Positions 29,743 through 39,718 are shown, counted from the stretch's first letter. The stretch is DNA of 64,000 nt from Paenibacillus sp. JQZ6Y-1 (GCF_040719145.1 NZ_JBFDUZ010000001.1:868001-932000); one strand, 5' to 3'. The notes: generated by a model from the letters alone, not told the origin. Translations and numbers: made by a program.

Positions 29743-30627
29743 TCACCCCTTAACCGCACCCAACAAAGCACCTTTCGTAAAATGCTTCTGCACAAATGGA
29801 TAAGCAATCAACATCGGCACCGTCGCCACAACAATAACCGCCATCTTAATCGTCTGCGCCGGAGGAATCACATCAACCGAGCTGCCTTCCGCCTGCATTC
29901 CGCTCGAAACGATAACAATCTGACGCAGCAATACCTGAATCGGCCATTTGCCCGAATCGTTCAAGTATAGAATCGCATTCATATACGTGTTCCAATACGT
30001 CACCGCATAGAACAACGAGATCGTAGCAATCGAAGGCAATGCGAGCGGCAGCATGATTTTGAAAAACACACCAAAGTCATTACACCCGTCGATCTTTGCC
30101 GATTCTTCCAAACTGTCCGGCAGTGCTTGGAAAAAGTTGCGCATGATGATCAGGTTGAAGGCGTTGATCGCTACTGGCAGAATCATCGACCAGTACGAGT
30201 CGATCAGACCCACGCTTTTTACAATCAGAAACGTTGGGATCATACCGCCACTGAACAGCATGGAGAACACGACGATAAAGTTAATGGCATTACGTCCAGC
30301 GAGATAACGGCGGGACAGGGCATATGCCATGAAGGCGGTTAACGCCATACTGACCAGCGTACCGACCAGTGTTGTGCCGATAGACACGCCCAATCCTTTA
30401 AAGATCGTTGGCGTGGACAGAATATAACGGTAAGCATCTAATGAAAAGGTCGTCGGAAATAAAATGAAGCGTTTGGATACCACCTCTTGGGTCGAAGCGA
30501 ACGAGCTGGCAATGACGTTGACGAACGGCAGCAAACAGGCGAGCGCGATCAGAATCAATAAAGTATGATTGATAATGGTGAATAGCTTGCCTCCAAGTGA
30601 AGTGTCTTTCCGCAATGTTTGTTCCAT
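29743..30627 (-). CDS. Carbohydrate ABC transporter permease (LplC/YtcP-like)
   Basis: A 294-residue inner-membrane permease with six predicted spans. The EAA-type cytoplasmic loop reads ESAKIDGCNDFGVFFKIMLPLALP, and the C-terminus ends KGALLGAVKG, typical of LplC. AAGGAGGTTCCTGTTT precedes the start. It should pair with the LplB-like permease encoded divergently 275 bp away, to import pectin-derived oligosaccharides. An unusual point is that the two permease genes, normally consecutive, are on opposite strands here. The ATPase is probably a shared MsmK/MsmX-type protein encoded elsewhere. Confidence 0.93.
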   Translation of the reverse strand: MEQTLRKDTSLGGKLFTIINHTLLILIALACLLPFVNVIASSFASTQEVVSKRFILFPTTFSLDAYRYILSTPTIFKGLGVSIGTTLVGTLVSMALTAFMAYALSRRYLAGRNAINFIVVFSMLFSGGMIPTFLIVKSVGLIDSYWSMILPVAINAFNLIIMRNFFQALPDSLEESAKIDGCNDFGVFFKIMLPLALPSIATISLFYAVTYWNTYMNAILYLNDSGKWPIQVLLRQIVIVSSGMQAEGSSVDVIPPAQTIKMAVIVVATVPMLIAYPFVQKHFTKGALLGAVKG

Positions 30628-30682
30628 AAACAGGAACCTCCTTCATCCTCGTGTATACATTTACTGTACCAAGCCGAGGGTG

Positions 30683-30840
30683 TTCCGTATATAATCCGCT
30701 CCCCAGATGATGGGCGTATTCGTCGTCGTAAGCAGGATAATCATTACCTCACAACATAATCACCAGTTGAGGTGACATATTTGGAAATGGCGATATACCA
30801 ACGTTTTGCAAGCGTTATCACGAGATGATTATATACGGAA
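30683..30840. promoter_or_regulatory. Divergent permease regulatory region: 14-bp inverted repeat and cre-like site
   Basis: TTCCGTATATAATC (30683-30696) and its exact reverse complement (30827-30840) flank the region. Each contains a TATAAT-like box, so the two could be mirror-image -10 elements or operator halves. TGCAAGCGTTATCA (30807-30820) matches the CcpA cre consensus at 13 of 14 positions. Both permease genes would thus be under carbon catabolite control. Confidence 0.65.
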
Positions 30841-30901
30841 TGCAGACTCTCCTTTAATCTGGAACACGTAAGCGAGATTGCATAGAGGAGGCTGGCATCC
30901 G

Positions 30902-31879
30902 GTGAAGATATCCAATGGAATGAAGATGTCCGATGCTGCGGCACTGGAATTGGAACAGGAGAAAAAAGCCGTTAAGAAAAAAGGCGGCTACGGCATTATG
31001 CGTAACAAATTTTTGTATCTAATGATTTTGCCGGGCTTTATTTATTTTGTTATTTTTAAGTATTTGCCGATGGGCGGGCTGATTATTTCCTTTCAGGATT
31101 ACCAGCCATATCTCGGCATCTCAGGTAGTCCGTGGGTAGGCATGAAGCATTTTGTTCGGCTGTTTACAGAACCTACCTTTTTTATGTTATTAAGCAATAC
31201 GCTCATTTTGTTCGCGCTAAATATAGTGATCTTTTTTCCATTACCGATCATTTTGGCATTGATGCTCAATGAGGTGAGACACCGTTATTTCAAAAATGCA
31301 ATTCAGACGATTATTTACATTCCGCATTTTATGTCTTGGGTCATTATCGTTTCCATCACATATGTGTTCCTGAATGTAGATGGCGGAGTGATCAATGAGA
31401 TGTTGGCATCGATTGGATTACCAAAGGTCAGCTTCCTCACATCGCCGGAATGGCTGCGTACGATGTATATGGCACAGATTATTTGGAAAGAGTTGGGCTG
31501 GTCGACGATCATTTATCTAGCAGCGATTACAGTAGTGGATACGCAGCTGTACGAAGCGGCTGAGATGGATGGTGCGTCCCGCTGGCGCAAAACATGGCAT
31601 GTCACGCTGCCAGCAATTCGTCCAGTAATCATCACCTTGCTGATTCTGAAGATCGGTAGCACGCTCGATCTGGGCTTTGAACATATGTATTTGCTGCTTA
31701 ATTCGCTCAACCGCGAAGTGGCGGAGATTTTTGATACTTACATTTATACCGCTGGTTTGAAAAATGGACAGCTTAGCTTCAGTACCGCAGTTGGCTTGTT
31801 CAAAGGCTTGGTCGGTCTAATTCTAATTATGCTGGCAAATCGTCTAGCCAAAAAGTTTGGCGAGGATGGTGTGTATTAA
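30902..31879 (+). CDS. Carbohydrate ABC transporter permease (LplB/YtcP-like)
   Basis: A 325-residue permease. After a charged N-terminus (EKKAVKKKGGYGIMRNK) come six spans and the EAA loop YEAAEMDGASRWRKTWHVTLPAI. The C-terminus GLVGLILIMLANRLAKKFGEDGVY is typical of LplB. A GTG at 30902 was chosen because AGGAGG lies 10 nt upstream; an upstream TTG and downstream ATGs are alternatives. It is the first gene of the long rightward pectin operon with the binding proteins and hydrolases. Confidence 0.92.
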   Translation: MKISNGMKMSDAAALELEQEKKAVKKKGGYGIMRNKFLYLMILPGFIYFVIFKYLPMGGLIISFQDYQPYLGISGSPWVGMKHFVRLFTEPTFFMLLSNTLILFALNIVIFFPLPIILALMLNEVRHRYFKNAIQTIIYIPHFMSWVIIVSITYVFLNVDGGVINEMLASIGLPKVSFLTSPEWLRTMYMAQIIWKELGWSTIIYLAAITVVDTQLYEAAEMDGASRWRKTWHVTLPAIRPVIITLLILKIGSTLDLGFEHMYLLLNSLNREVAEIFDTYIYTAGLKNGQLSFSTAVGLFKGLVGLILIMLANRLAKKFGEDGVY

Positions 31880-31945
31880 CAGGCATATCGGTGTACAGCG
31901 CAGACAGAAGTGTGTTATCCATTCTGAATCATGGGGGATATAGGG

Positions 31946-33448
31946 ATGAAAAGAAAAGCGGGTCTGGTATTGGCAGCGGCATTGGCATTAACGACGGTAT
32001 TGTCAGGGTGTGGCAATGGTAGTGAGGCGGAAGCGAATCAAACGTATGATCCGAATGCCAAGCTGAATTTTACATGGCTGAATATTTTGCACACTGCTTC
32101 GCCGCCGACCGATGTGGTCAAGAGCAAGCTGGAGCAGTACACCAATTCGGAGATCAATTTTAGCTGGGTACCGGATGCGTCCAAGGAAGAACGTATTACA
32201 ACTGCACTCGCTTCCGGTCAGCTGGCGGATATGGTGACGATTACGATGATGACCAATTCCACAGTGCGCAACTCGCTCAAATCGGGTCTGTTCTGGGATG
32301 TCGGTCCGTATCTCGACAGCTACGACAATCTGAAAAAGATTCCGCAAAATGTGCGTGAGGCTGCTTCGATTGAAGGGCATCTGTACGGTGTTCCTTTTCA
32401 AAAAAATCTGGCTCGCTCCGGTCTAATTCTACGCAAGGACTGGCTGGATAAGCTTGGGCTAAAGGTACCGACAACGCTGGATGAACTGTACAACGTGGCG
32501 CGTGCCTTTACCGAGGATGATCCAGATGGCAACGGCAAAAATGATACCGTTGGCTTCGGTGATCGCTCCGATCTGCGGTATAGCAGCTTCAAGACGCTTA
32601 GCTCATACTTTGGTACGCCAAACGGCTGGGCAGTGGATGAGAGCGGCAAGTTCACACCGGAGTTCGACACACCGCAATATATGGACACGCTCAACTATTC
32701 GCGCAAGCTGTATGAAAATGGCTACCTGACCCGCGACTTTGCGGTTACTGCGAAGACGGATCAGCAGCAGCAATTTGCACAAGGACGCACAGGCATTTAT
32801 ACCGGTATGGTTGACATTGCCAGTTTGGAAAATATGTCACAAGGTTTGCAGAAGGGCATGGAGCTCGTGCCAGTCAACAAAATCTCCAATGGTGATGGAC
32901 AGTACCATATCTGGTCCGAAGGCAGCGGTGTCGGCGGATTACTCGCTTTTCCCAAATCCGAGGTAAAGTCCGAGGCTGAGCTGAAGCGACTGCTGCAATT
33001 TGTGAATGATTTGCTGGATAAGGAAGCGTTCATGTATATGACCGGTGGTATTGAAGGCGAGCATTATGAGATTGATGCAGACGGTGCATTTAAGATTATC
33101 AATCAGGATAAATGGCAAGCTGATGTGCAGCCATTTGCCGCATCTCGTCCAAGCGAGGTTACCTATAAGCTCAAGGATTCCAATCCGCGCAAAGAGATGG
33201 CGAATGAGCTCATTCAGGAAAATGACAAATACGCTGTGCTTGATCCAACCGTACCGCTCGATTCGCAAACGAATAATGAGCAGGGAACCGAGCTGCAAAA
33301 GGTGATCACCGATGCGACGTTCCGCTACATTATGGGTGAGATCGACGAGGCAGGCTTTAAGCAAGCAGTACAAAGCTGGAAGGACGCAGGCGGCACTAAA
33401 ATCACGGAAGAATATGAAGCCGCTTACAAAGCAGTGCAGAGTAAATAA
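31946..33448 (+). CDS. Extracellular sugar-binding lipoprotein 1
   Basis: A 500-residue LipO/YtcQ-type solute-binding protein. The lipobox TTVLSGC gives a lipid-anchored extracellular protein. The body shows the family blocks ITTALASGQLADM, KDWLDKLGLKVPTTLDELYNVARAFTEDDPDGNGKND-like and FFaaSRP-type QPFAASRP. It captures oligosaccharides for the LplB/LplC permeases. The frame extends five codons upstream, but GGGGGATATAGGG before 31946 fixes the start. A close paralogue follows 27 bp downstream. Confidence 0.92.
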   Translation: MKRKAGLVLAAALALTTVLSGCGNGSEAEANQTYDPNAKLNFTWLNILHTASPPTDVVKSKLEQYTNSEINFSWVPDASKEERITTALASGQLADMVTITMMTNSTVRNSLKSGLFWDVGPYLDSYDNLKKIPQNVREAASIEGHLYGVPFQKNLARSGLILRKDWLDKLGLKVPTTLDELYNVARAFTEDDPDGNGKNDTVGFGDRSDLRYSSFKTLSSYFGTPNGWAVDESGKFTPEFDTPQYMDTLNYSRKLYENGYLTRDFAVTAKTDQQQQFAQGRTGIYTGMVDIASLENMSQGLQKGMELVPVNKISNGDGQYHIWSEGSGVGGLLAFPKSEVKSEAELKRLLQFVNDLLDKEAFMYMTGGIEGEHYEIDADGAFKIINQDKWQADVQPFAASRPSEVTYKLKDSNPRKEMANELIQENDKYAVLDPTVPLDSQTNNEQGTELQKVITDATFRYIMGEIDEAGFKQAVQSWKDAGGTKITEEYEAAYKAVQSK

Positions 33449-33475
33449 AGCTGAGATCAAGAAAGGAGCAGAGTT

Positions 33476-34993
33476 ATGAAAAAAGCTTCACAGCATGTTA
33501 TCAAAAAAGCAGCTGCAATCGTAATCAGTAGTGCGTTCCTGTTGACTGCCTGTGGTGGTCAAAGCAGCTCTTCCGGCGAATACGATGCTAATTCCAAAGT
33601 GGATATTAGCTGGCTCAACATTTTGCATACGGCTTCCCCACCAACGGATACGATACTGGACAAGCTGGAGGAGAAGACCAATTCGGATATTACCTTCTCA
33701 TGGATTCCAGACGCGTCCAAGGAGGAGCGCATCAACACTGCGCTTGCCTCCGACTCATTGGCGGATATTGTAACACTGACGATGCTGGACAATTCGTCAG
33801 TGCGCAACTCGCTCAAATCCGGTCTGTTCTGGGATGTAGAGCCGTATTTGAAGGAGTTCCCGAATCTGGCGAAGATCTCACCGGAAACGATCAAATCCGC
33901 ATCGATCGGTGGCAAGCTATACGGCATTCCTTTTCAAAAGGATCTAGCGCGGAATGGTGTCACCATTCGCAAGGATTGGCTCGATAAGCTCGGCTTGAAA
34001 GTGCCGAAGACGACGGATGAACTGATGGAAGTTGCCAAGGCATTTACAGAAAAGGACCCAGACGGTAACGGTCAAAACGATACGACTGGCTTTGTGGATC
34101 GTAACGATCTGATCTACGGTGCATTCAAAACGCTTGGCTCCTACTTTGGCACGCCGAACAACTGGCAGGTCAGCTCCGACGGCAAGATGACGCCAGAATT
34201 TATGACTGACGGTTATATGAAGACAATGGATTATATGAAGGAACTGTATGACAACGGCTATATCAATAAGGATTTTGCTGTAACCGCCAAAACGGATCAG
34301 CAGCAAAAGTTTGCGCAGGGAAAAGCAGGCATTTATGTCGGCGCTCTGTTCGATAGCAAAAATCTACTCAACATGGCAAAAGGCTTGCAGGACAATATGG
34401 AGCTGGTCATGGTCAACGACATCACATCGACTGGTAATGAAAAGGATCGGGCAATCTGGGCAGCCAACAACGGCATCGGCGGCTTACTGGCATTCCCTCG
34501 TACCGAAGTGAAGGATGAAGCACAGCTAAAACGCATTTTGCAATTCGTAAACGATCTGCTGGATGAGGATTCATACGCGCTGATGACCTACGGTATCAAA
34601 GGCACACATTATACCGTAGATGACAAGGATGCTGCGACGATTACCAATACCGATCTGTGGCAGCAAGAGGTGCAGCCATTTGCAGCAAGTCGTCCGAAGG
34701 AAAGCGGCTATCAAATCCACGACGCTGATCCACTCAAGCAGGAAGCGGATAAGCTGATCAAGGAAAATGCCGACTATGCTGTGCTCAATCCGGCATATGC
34801 ACTTGATTCGGAAACGTACAATACGCAAGGATCGGAACTGCAAAAGATCATTACCGATGCCACATACAAATACATTTTGGGCGAAATTGATCGCGACGGC
34901 TTCAATCAAGCGGTCGAAAATTGGAAAAACTCCGGCGGTAGCAGCATCATTACGGAATATGAAGCTGCGTATCAGCAGGTCGACAAATCATAG
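33476..34993 (+). CDS. Extracellular sugar-binding lipoprotein 2 (paralogue)
   Basis: A 505-residue lipoprotein with lipobox SAFLLTAC. It keeps the same order of blocks as its neighbour (NILHTASPPTD, PDASKEERI, NSLKSGLFWDV, QPFAASRP, ITDATYKYILGEID), clearly by tandem duplication, but differs at many surface positions. Two binding proteins for one permease pair suggest that two related ligands, such as oligosaccharides of different length or decoration, are captured. AAAGGAGCAGAGTT precedes the start. Confidence 0.92.
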   Translation: MKKASQHVIKKAAAIVISSAFLLTACGGQSSSSGEYDANSKVDISWLNILHTASPPTDTILDKLEEKTNSDITFSWIPDASKEERINTALASDSLADIVTLTMLDNSSVRNSLKSGLFWDVEPYLKEFPNLAKISPETIKSASIGGKLYGIPFQKDLARNGVTIRKDWLDKLGLKVPKTTDELMEVAKAFTEKDPDGNGQNDTTGFVDRNDLIYGAFKTLGSYFGTPNNWQVSSDGKMTPEFMTDGYMKTMDYMKELYDNGYINKDFAVTAKTDQQQKFAQGKAGIYVGALFDSKNLLNMAKGLQDNMELVMVNDITSTGNEKDRAIWAANNGIGGLLAFPRTEVKDEAQLKRILQFVNDLLDEDSYALMTYGIKGTHYTVDDKDAATITNTDLWQQEVQPFAASRPKESGYQIHDADPLKQEADKLIKENADYAVLNPAYALDSETYNTQGSELQKIITDATYKYILGEIDRDGFNQAVENWKNSGGSSIITEYEAAYQQVDKS

Positions 34994-35023
34994 CAATCCA
35001 TCACTGTTTGGAGGAGGCTGAAT

Positions 35024-36223
35024 ATGAACAATTGGGATCAGCAATCACAATGGGCGATACGAACGGCAAAGTCGATTATGGAGCGCCAGCCTTATCTGCA
35101 CGAGGATCGGGTGCATCATGGCAAGTGGTCATATGATTACGGGGTAATTTTGAAAGGATTTCAGCTATTGTGGCAACAAACGGGTGATCCGGTGTATGTG
35201 GATTATATTCGCCATAATATGGATTATTTTGTACAGGAAGATGGCAGTATTCGCGGATACGCAGTGGATGAATATAATATCGACCATATCAATAACGGAA
35301 AGCTGCTCTTTATGCTGCATAACAAAACGGGAGAAGAGAAGTACCGCAAAGCCGCCGATTTGCTACGGCAGCAGCTGCAATCCCATCCACGTACATCGGA
35401 AGGCGCATTCTGGCACAAGCAGATTTATCCATATCAAATCTGGCTGGATGGCTTATATATGGGTTCGCCTTTTTATCTGGAATATGCGCTGACCTATGGC
35501 GATGCCGCCGATGTGGATGATGTGACCAAGCAGTTTATTCTGTGTGAGCGTCATACTAAGGATTCACAAACCGGTCTGTTGTATCACGCATGGGACGAGA
35601 AGCGGCAGCAGCCTTGGTGTAATGCGGATACTGGATTGTCAGAGAATTTCTGGGGACGTTCGCTCGGCTGGTTCGTGATGGCGCTGGTGGATGTACTGGA
35701 GATTCTGCCTGTGGAGCATGCGCATTATGAGGAATTGGAACGCATGTTAAACGATACGCTCACTGCGATTCGGCAGTATCAGGATGAAGAAACGGGCGTC
35801 TGGTATCAGGTGCTGGATCAAGGCAAACGCAAGGGTAATTATTTGGAAGCATCTGCAACGGCGATGTTCGTCTATGCGATCAGCAAAGGCATTCGTCTTG
35901 GTGTACTAGAGCCAGAATGGTTGAAAACCGCCGACTGGGCATACGCTGGCATGATCTCTGAATTTGTACTGGAAACGAAGGAAGGCTGGATTAACTACAA
36001 CAAAAACTGTCAGGTTGCCGGGCTGGGCGGCGCCGATCAACGGGATGGCACCTTTGCCTATTATATTAGCGAGCCGATTGTGACGAATGACCAGAAGGGA
36101 TTGGGTGCATTTCTACAAGCATGTGCCGAATACGAGCATCTGAGTCAGGAGCGTTCATCGACATCGGATATACAACGGGATTCGGTATCGTCGATTTCAG
36201 AAGCAAAGGAGCAACGCACATGA
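35024..36223 (+). CDS. Unsaturated rhamnogalacturonyl/glucuronyl hydrolase (GH105)
   Basis: A 399-residue (alpha/alpha)6-barrel hydrolase like B. subtilis YteR. Typical stretches are KWSYDYGVILKGFQLLW, AVDEYNIDHINNGKLLFML (with the catalytic Asp of NIDHI), FWGRSLGWFVMALVDVLEILP and a C-terminal GGADQRDGTFAYYISEPIV. It releases unsaturated galacturonic acid from rhamnogalacturonan lyase products. No signal peptide is present, so it acts on imported products. Its stop overlaps the start of the GH28 gene by ATGA, showing tight coupling. Preceded by GGAGGAGGCTGAAT. Confidence 0.93.
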   Translation: MNNWDQQSQWAIRTAKSIMERQPYLHEDRVHHGKWSYDYGVILKGFQLLWQQTGDPVYVDYIRHNMDYFVQEDGSIRGYAVDEYNIDHINNGKLLFMLHNKTGEEKYRKAADLLRQQLQSHPRTSEGAFWHKQIYPYQIWLDGLYMGSPFYLEYALTYGDAADVDDVTKQFILCERHTKDSQTGLLYHAWDEKRQQPWCNADTGLSENFWGRSLGWFVMALVDVLEILPVEHAHYEELERMLNDTLTAIRQYQDEETGVWYQVLDQGKRKGNYLEASATAMFVYAISKGIRLGVLEPEWLKTADWAYAGMISEFVLETKEGWINYNKNCQVAGLGGADQRDGTFAYYISEPIVTNDQKGLGAFLQACAEYEHLSQERSSTSDIQRDSVSSISEAKEQRT

Positions 36224-37578
36224 CCGTGTACAACATCGACGATTATGGCGCAGCACGCAATACGGATCAATGGTCAACAGCCGCTATCTCGTCCGCAATA
36301 GACGCGGCGGCACGTGCAGGTGGTGGCACTGTTCATATTCCAGCAGGTACGTATCGTACGGGAGCTATACTCATGCAAAGTCATATTGAACTACATCTGA
36401 GTCCGGGGGCGGTGCTGTCATTCAGCACCGATCCGGCGGATTATCCAGCTGTCTCATCGCGTTGGGAAGGTGCAGAACGGCTCGTGCATGCGTCGTGCAT
36501 TTATGGAGAACAGCTGACCAATGTTTCCATTACCGGTAGCGGCATGATTGAGGGCAATGGACAGACATGGTGGGATGTATTTCGCGATGAACCGGAGAAG
36601 CTGGACTATCCACGTCCCAAGCTGATCAGCTTTGACCATTGTAGTCGGATTACGATTCGTGATGTCCAGCTACGCAATTCGCCTAGCTGGACGGTGAATC
36701 CGATCTGTTGTACGAATGTGACAGTAGACAATATATCCATCCTCAATCCAGCAGATTCGCCCAACACGGATGGCATCAATCCCGAATCCTGCACCAATGT
36801 GCATATTAGCAATTGCCATATTGATGTGGGCGATGACTGCATTACGATCAAATCGGGTACCGAGGATACGCCTGATCGCGTCCCGTGTGAAAATATTACA
36901 GTTACCAATTGTACAATGCTGCACGGTCATGGCGGTGTGGTTATCGGTAGCGAGATGAGCGGGGATATTCGTAATGTAACGATCAGCAACTGCATTTTCA
37001 AGCAGACGGATCGCGGAATCCGCTTGAAATCACGGCGTGGACGCGGCGGCACGGTAGAGGATATTCGCATTAGTAATATTGTAATGGAGGACGTCATCTG
37101 TCCATTCATTATGAATTTGTATTACTTTTGCGGACCGCGTGGCAAGGATAAATATGTCTGGGATAAGAATCCGTACCCGATCACGATAGAGACACCGCGC
37201 TTCCGTCGGATTCATTTTGCCAATATTACTGCGCGTCAGGTGCATGCGGCGGCTGGATTCCTATATGGATTGGCAGAACAGTATGTATCCGAAGTAACCT
37301 TTTCTGATATTGATATCTCTATGGCGGAGAATGCGATTCCGGGTCGTCCAGCGATGATGGCGGGCATTGAGGACATGAACAACCGCGGCTTTTATCTGGG
37401 CAATGTGCGGGATATTCGCTTTAATCGGGTAACGATTGAGAATCATGAAGGTCCCGCCTTTTATATCGAAAATGGCGACGAGGTAGAGATCATCGACTGT
37501 CGCTCCCGCAATACAGCCAAGACGGAACAACTGGTGGAGCGAGTGACAACAGAGGTGACTGCCGATTCTCAAGGCTGA
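36220..37578 (+). CDS. Polygalacturonase-type glycoside hydrolase (GH28)
   Basis: A 452-residue right-handed beta-helix enzyme. All four GH28 signatures are seen: SPNTDGINPESC (NTD), VGDDCITIKSG (DD), GHGGVVIGSEMSG (GHG) and RGIRLKSRRGRGG (RIK-like). Such cytoplasmic bacterial GH28 enzymes are exo-acting or cleave rhamnogalacturonan and xylogalacturonan oligomers. The start at 36220 follows AGGAGCAACGCAC and overlaps the GH105 stop. No signal peptide is present. Confidence 0.93.
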   Translation: MTVYNIDDYGAARNTDQWSTAAISSAIDAAARAGGGTVHIPAGTYRTGAILMQSHIELHLSPGAVLSFSTDPADYPAVSSRWEGAERLVHASCIYGEQLTNVSITGSGMIEGNGQTWWDVFRDEPEKLDYPRPKLISFDHCSRITIRDVQLRNSPSWTVNPICCTNVTVDNISILNPADSPNTDGINPESCTNVHISNCHIDVGDDCITIKSGTEDTPDRVPCENITVTNCTMLHGHGGVVIGSEMSGDIRNVTISNCIFKQTDRGIRLKSRRGRGGTVEDIRISNIVMEDVICPFIMNLYYFCGPRGKDKYVWDKNPYPITIETPRFRRIHFANITARQVHAAAGFLYGLAEQYVSEVTFSDIDISMAENAIPGRPAMMAGIEDMNNRGFYLGNVRDIRFNRVTIENHEGPAFYIENGDEVEIIDCRSRNTAKTEQLVERVTTEVTADSQG

Positions 37579-37711
37579 GCATTGCCGATTAACAACACAT
37601 AGGTTACTTGTGACGACAGATGAATCCGTATCTGTTTTGTCGATGGTATGGATTCAGATATTCGTCGGAATGAATAGAGGACAGCATGATACGAAGCAGG
37701 AAAGGAGTCTG

Positions 37712-38611
37712 ATGATGCACAAGGAGGATCAGCTGGTCAAGCTGCTTGGTGATCTGCCAGAGCCAACACCGATAACTGCGCAGTCTCTAGAGCATCGTAT
37801 ACACGATGGGTATCGACTAGATACGCTGCTGCTGGAATTGAATGGATTGGAAAAGGTCCCTGCTTATGTAGCGCTGCCCGCTGAGGGGAAAGGACCATTT
37901 CCACTTGTAATCTTCAACCATTCGCATGGCGGTGATTATACCAATGGTCGCCGAGAATTGATCCGCAGCAGTCCGTATTTGCAGCAGACGTCCTTTGCTT
38001 CCGTGCTGACCGGCATGGGCTATGCGGTTGCCTGTATTGATATGTGGTGCTTCAATGAGCGCGGCGGGAAGAGCGAGAGTGAAACGGTAAAAGAAATGCT
38101 CTGGCAGGGTAAGGTGCTATGGGGCATGATGCTGTATGACAATATGCGCTTGCTTGATTATATGTGCACACGCGAGGAGATTGATACCAGTAGGATTGGC
38201 ACAATTGGTATGTCGATGGGCGGGCTAATGGCATGGTGGCTGGCTGCGCTGGATGAGCGTATTGATGTGATTGTAGACATTAGCGCACAGGTGGATGCGC
38301 AGACACTGATTGCCAAGCGTGGATTGGATCATCATGGCTTTTATTCGTATGTGCCGGGTCTGCTCAAGCACTATTCCACACTGGATATTCAGCAGCGTAT
38401 CGCTCCGCGTCCACGTATGAGTCTGGTTGGTAAAAACGACCGTCTCTGTCCGCTGGAAGGCGTACAGCTATTGGATAAAGGGTTGCAAGCTGCGTATGTC
38501 AGAGCCGGTTATCCAGAGCATTGGCAGCCTATGATCGGCAGCGGTGGTCATATGGAGACGATGGAGATGCGTGCCGCTTGGCAGCCTTTTTTGAAACGGC
38601 ATCTGGGATGA
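37712..38611 (+). CDS. Alpha/beta hydrolase, probable esterase
   Basis: A ~300-residue cytoplasmic hydrolase of the dienelactone hydrolase/acetyl-xylan-esterase-like group. Features are an oxyanion-hole block VIFNHSHGG, the nucleophile elbow GMSMGG, an Asp in GKNDRLCP and the catalytic His in GSGGHMET. Two ATGs at 37712 and 37715 follow AAAGGAG. The gene lies between GH28 and the pectin methylesterase, so removal of acetyl or other esters from pectin oligomers is likely. The exact ester is not decided by the sequence. Confidence 0.82.
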   Translation: MMHKEDQLVKLLGDLPEPTPITAQSLEHRIHDGYRLDTLLLELNGLEKVPAYVALPAEGKGPFPLVIFNHSHGGDYTNGRRELIRSSPYLQQTSFASVLTGMGYAVACIDMWCFNERGGKSESETVKEMLWQGKVLWGMMLYDNMRLLDYMCTREEIDTSRIGTIGMSMGGLMAWWLAALDERIDVIVDISAQVDAQTLIAKRGLDHHGFYSYVPGLLKHYSTLDIQQRIAPRPRMSLVGKNDRLCPLEGVQLLDKGLQAAYVRAGYPEHWQPMIGSGGHMETMEMRAAWQPFLKRHLG

Positions 38612-38728
38612 TAGGACGTCTCTGGATGCTTGTCTTATACATGGATGAATGGCAACCCGCGCCCGGCAGTGATTTCCTTGTCGGGCGTTTCTGTCTTCAT
38701 AGTAATAACAGCAAAGGAGAGAGGGCAT

Positions 38729-39718
38729 ATGCAATGCACGGTAGGGAAAGATTCCTTTTGTGATTATTCAACGATCCAGCAGGCAGTCGATGCACTGGAA
38801 CGACATGGAGATCATGAGGTAGATACGCTGTTTATTTTGGAAGGTACATATGAGGAAGCGGTCATCATTCGCCGCTCGCGTCTGCATATTTATGGTCTAG
38901 GTCGTGTGGAGATTACGATGAATCGGCACGCGCGCCAGCAGAATGAACACGGGGAAGAGATTGGAACCTTTGCGACTGCGACAGTCTTTCTCGGTGGTCA
39001 TGATCTGCTGCTCGATAATCTGATCATCAGCAATACAGCAGGGCAGGGGGAGGAAATCGGTCAGGCAGTGGCACTATATGCTCACTGTGACCGTTCTGTG
39101 TTCCGTCGTTGCACGCTGCGCGCGCATCAGGATACGCTGTTTACAGGACCCCTGCCGCCCAAGCCGAAGGAACGGGCGTTATTTGGCGGCATCGAACTGA
39201 TACAGCAACATGCACAGTATCGTCAGTTGTATGAGCATTGTTATATTGAAGGCACGATTGATTTTATATTTGGCGGTGCAGCAGCTTATTTTGACCAGTG
39301 CCAGATTCATAGTCTGCGTCACTATAACAATCATTCTACCTACATTACGGCAGCGTCCACGCCAAAAGGACAGCCGTATGGCTATGTGTTCCACCGCTGT
39401 TATGTGACCGGCGATCAGGAGATTGCGCCGGTATATCTAGGTAGACCGTGGCGTGAATATGCCAAAACCGTCTGGGTGGAGTGCTCTCTTGGCGAGCACA
39501 TTCATCCGGCAGGCTGGGATAACTGGGATGACCCCGACAATGAACAGACAGTCGACTACCGCGAATATCATCGTAAGAATGCAGCACTATGGCGCTCCAG
39601 CCGAGTCAGCTGGGCAGTCTGTGAGGTCGGCGAAGATGAGGATTGGCGTAAGGAGATTGTGTTTGACGGTGAATGCTTTTGGAACGGAGAGGAGAATATT
39701 CGTGTCCATTGTAAATAG
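38729..39718 (+). CDS. Pectin methylesterase (CE8)
   Basis: A 329-residue right-handed beta-helix esterase. It has the CE8 motifs GTYEEAVIIRR, the Gln in AHQDTLFTG, the nucleophilic Asp in GTIDFIFGGA, and the Arg in YLGRPWREYAKTVWVEC. It demethylates galacturonan. There is no signal peptide, so it must act on imported methylated oligogalacturonides, unlike classic secreted pectinesterases. The start at 38729 follows AAAGGAGAGAGGGCAT. The last 17 bp overlap the next gene. Confidence 0.92.
   Translation: MQCTVGKDSFCDYSTIQQAVDALERHGDHEVDTLFILEGTYEEAVIIRRSRLHIYGLGRVEITMNRHARQQNEHGEEIGTFATATVFLGGHDLLLDNLIISNTAGQGEEIGQAVALYAHCDRSVFRRCTLRAHQDTLFTGPLPPKPKERALFGGIELIQQHAQYRQLYEHCYIEGTIDFIFGGAAAYFDQCQIHSLRHYNNHSTYITAASTPKGQPYGYVFHRCYVTGDQEIAPVYLGRPWREYAKTVWVECSLGEHIHPAGWDNWDDPDNEQTVDYREYHRKNAALWRSSRVSWAVCEVGEDEDWRKEIVFDGECFWNGEENIRVHCK

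Noticed and set aside
29614-29970. A 118-codon frame over hairpin repeat copy B
   Set aside because: It begins inside the repeat and runs antisense into the LplC permease gene. The protein is Arg/His/Asn-rich without any motif.
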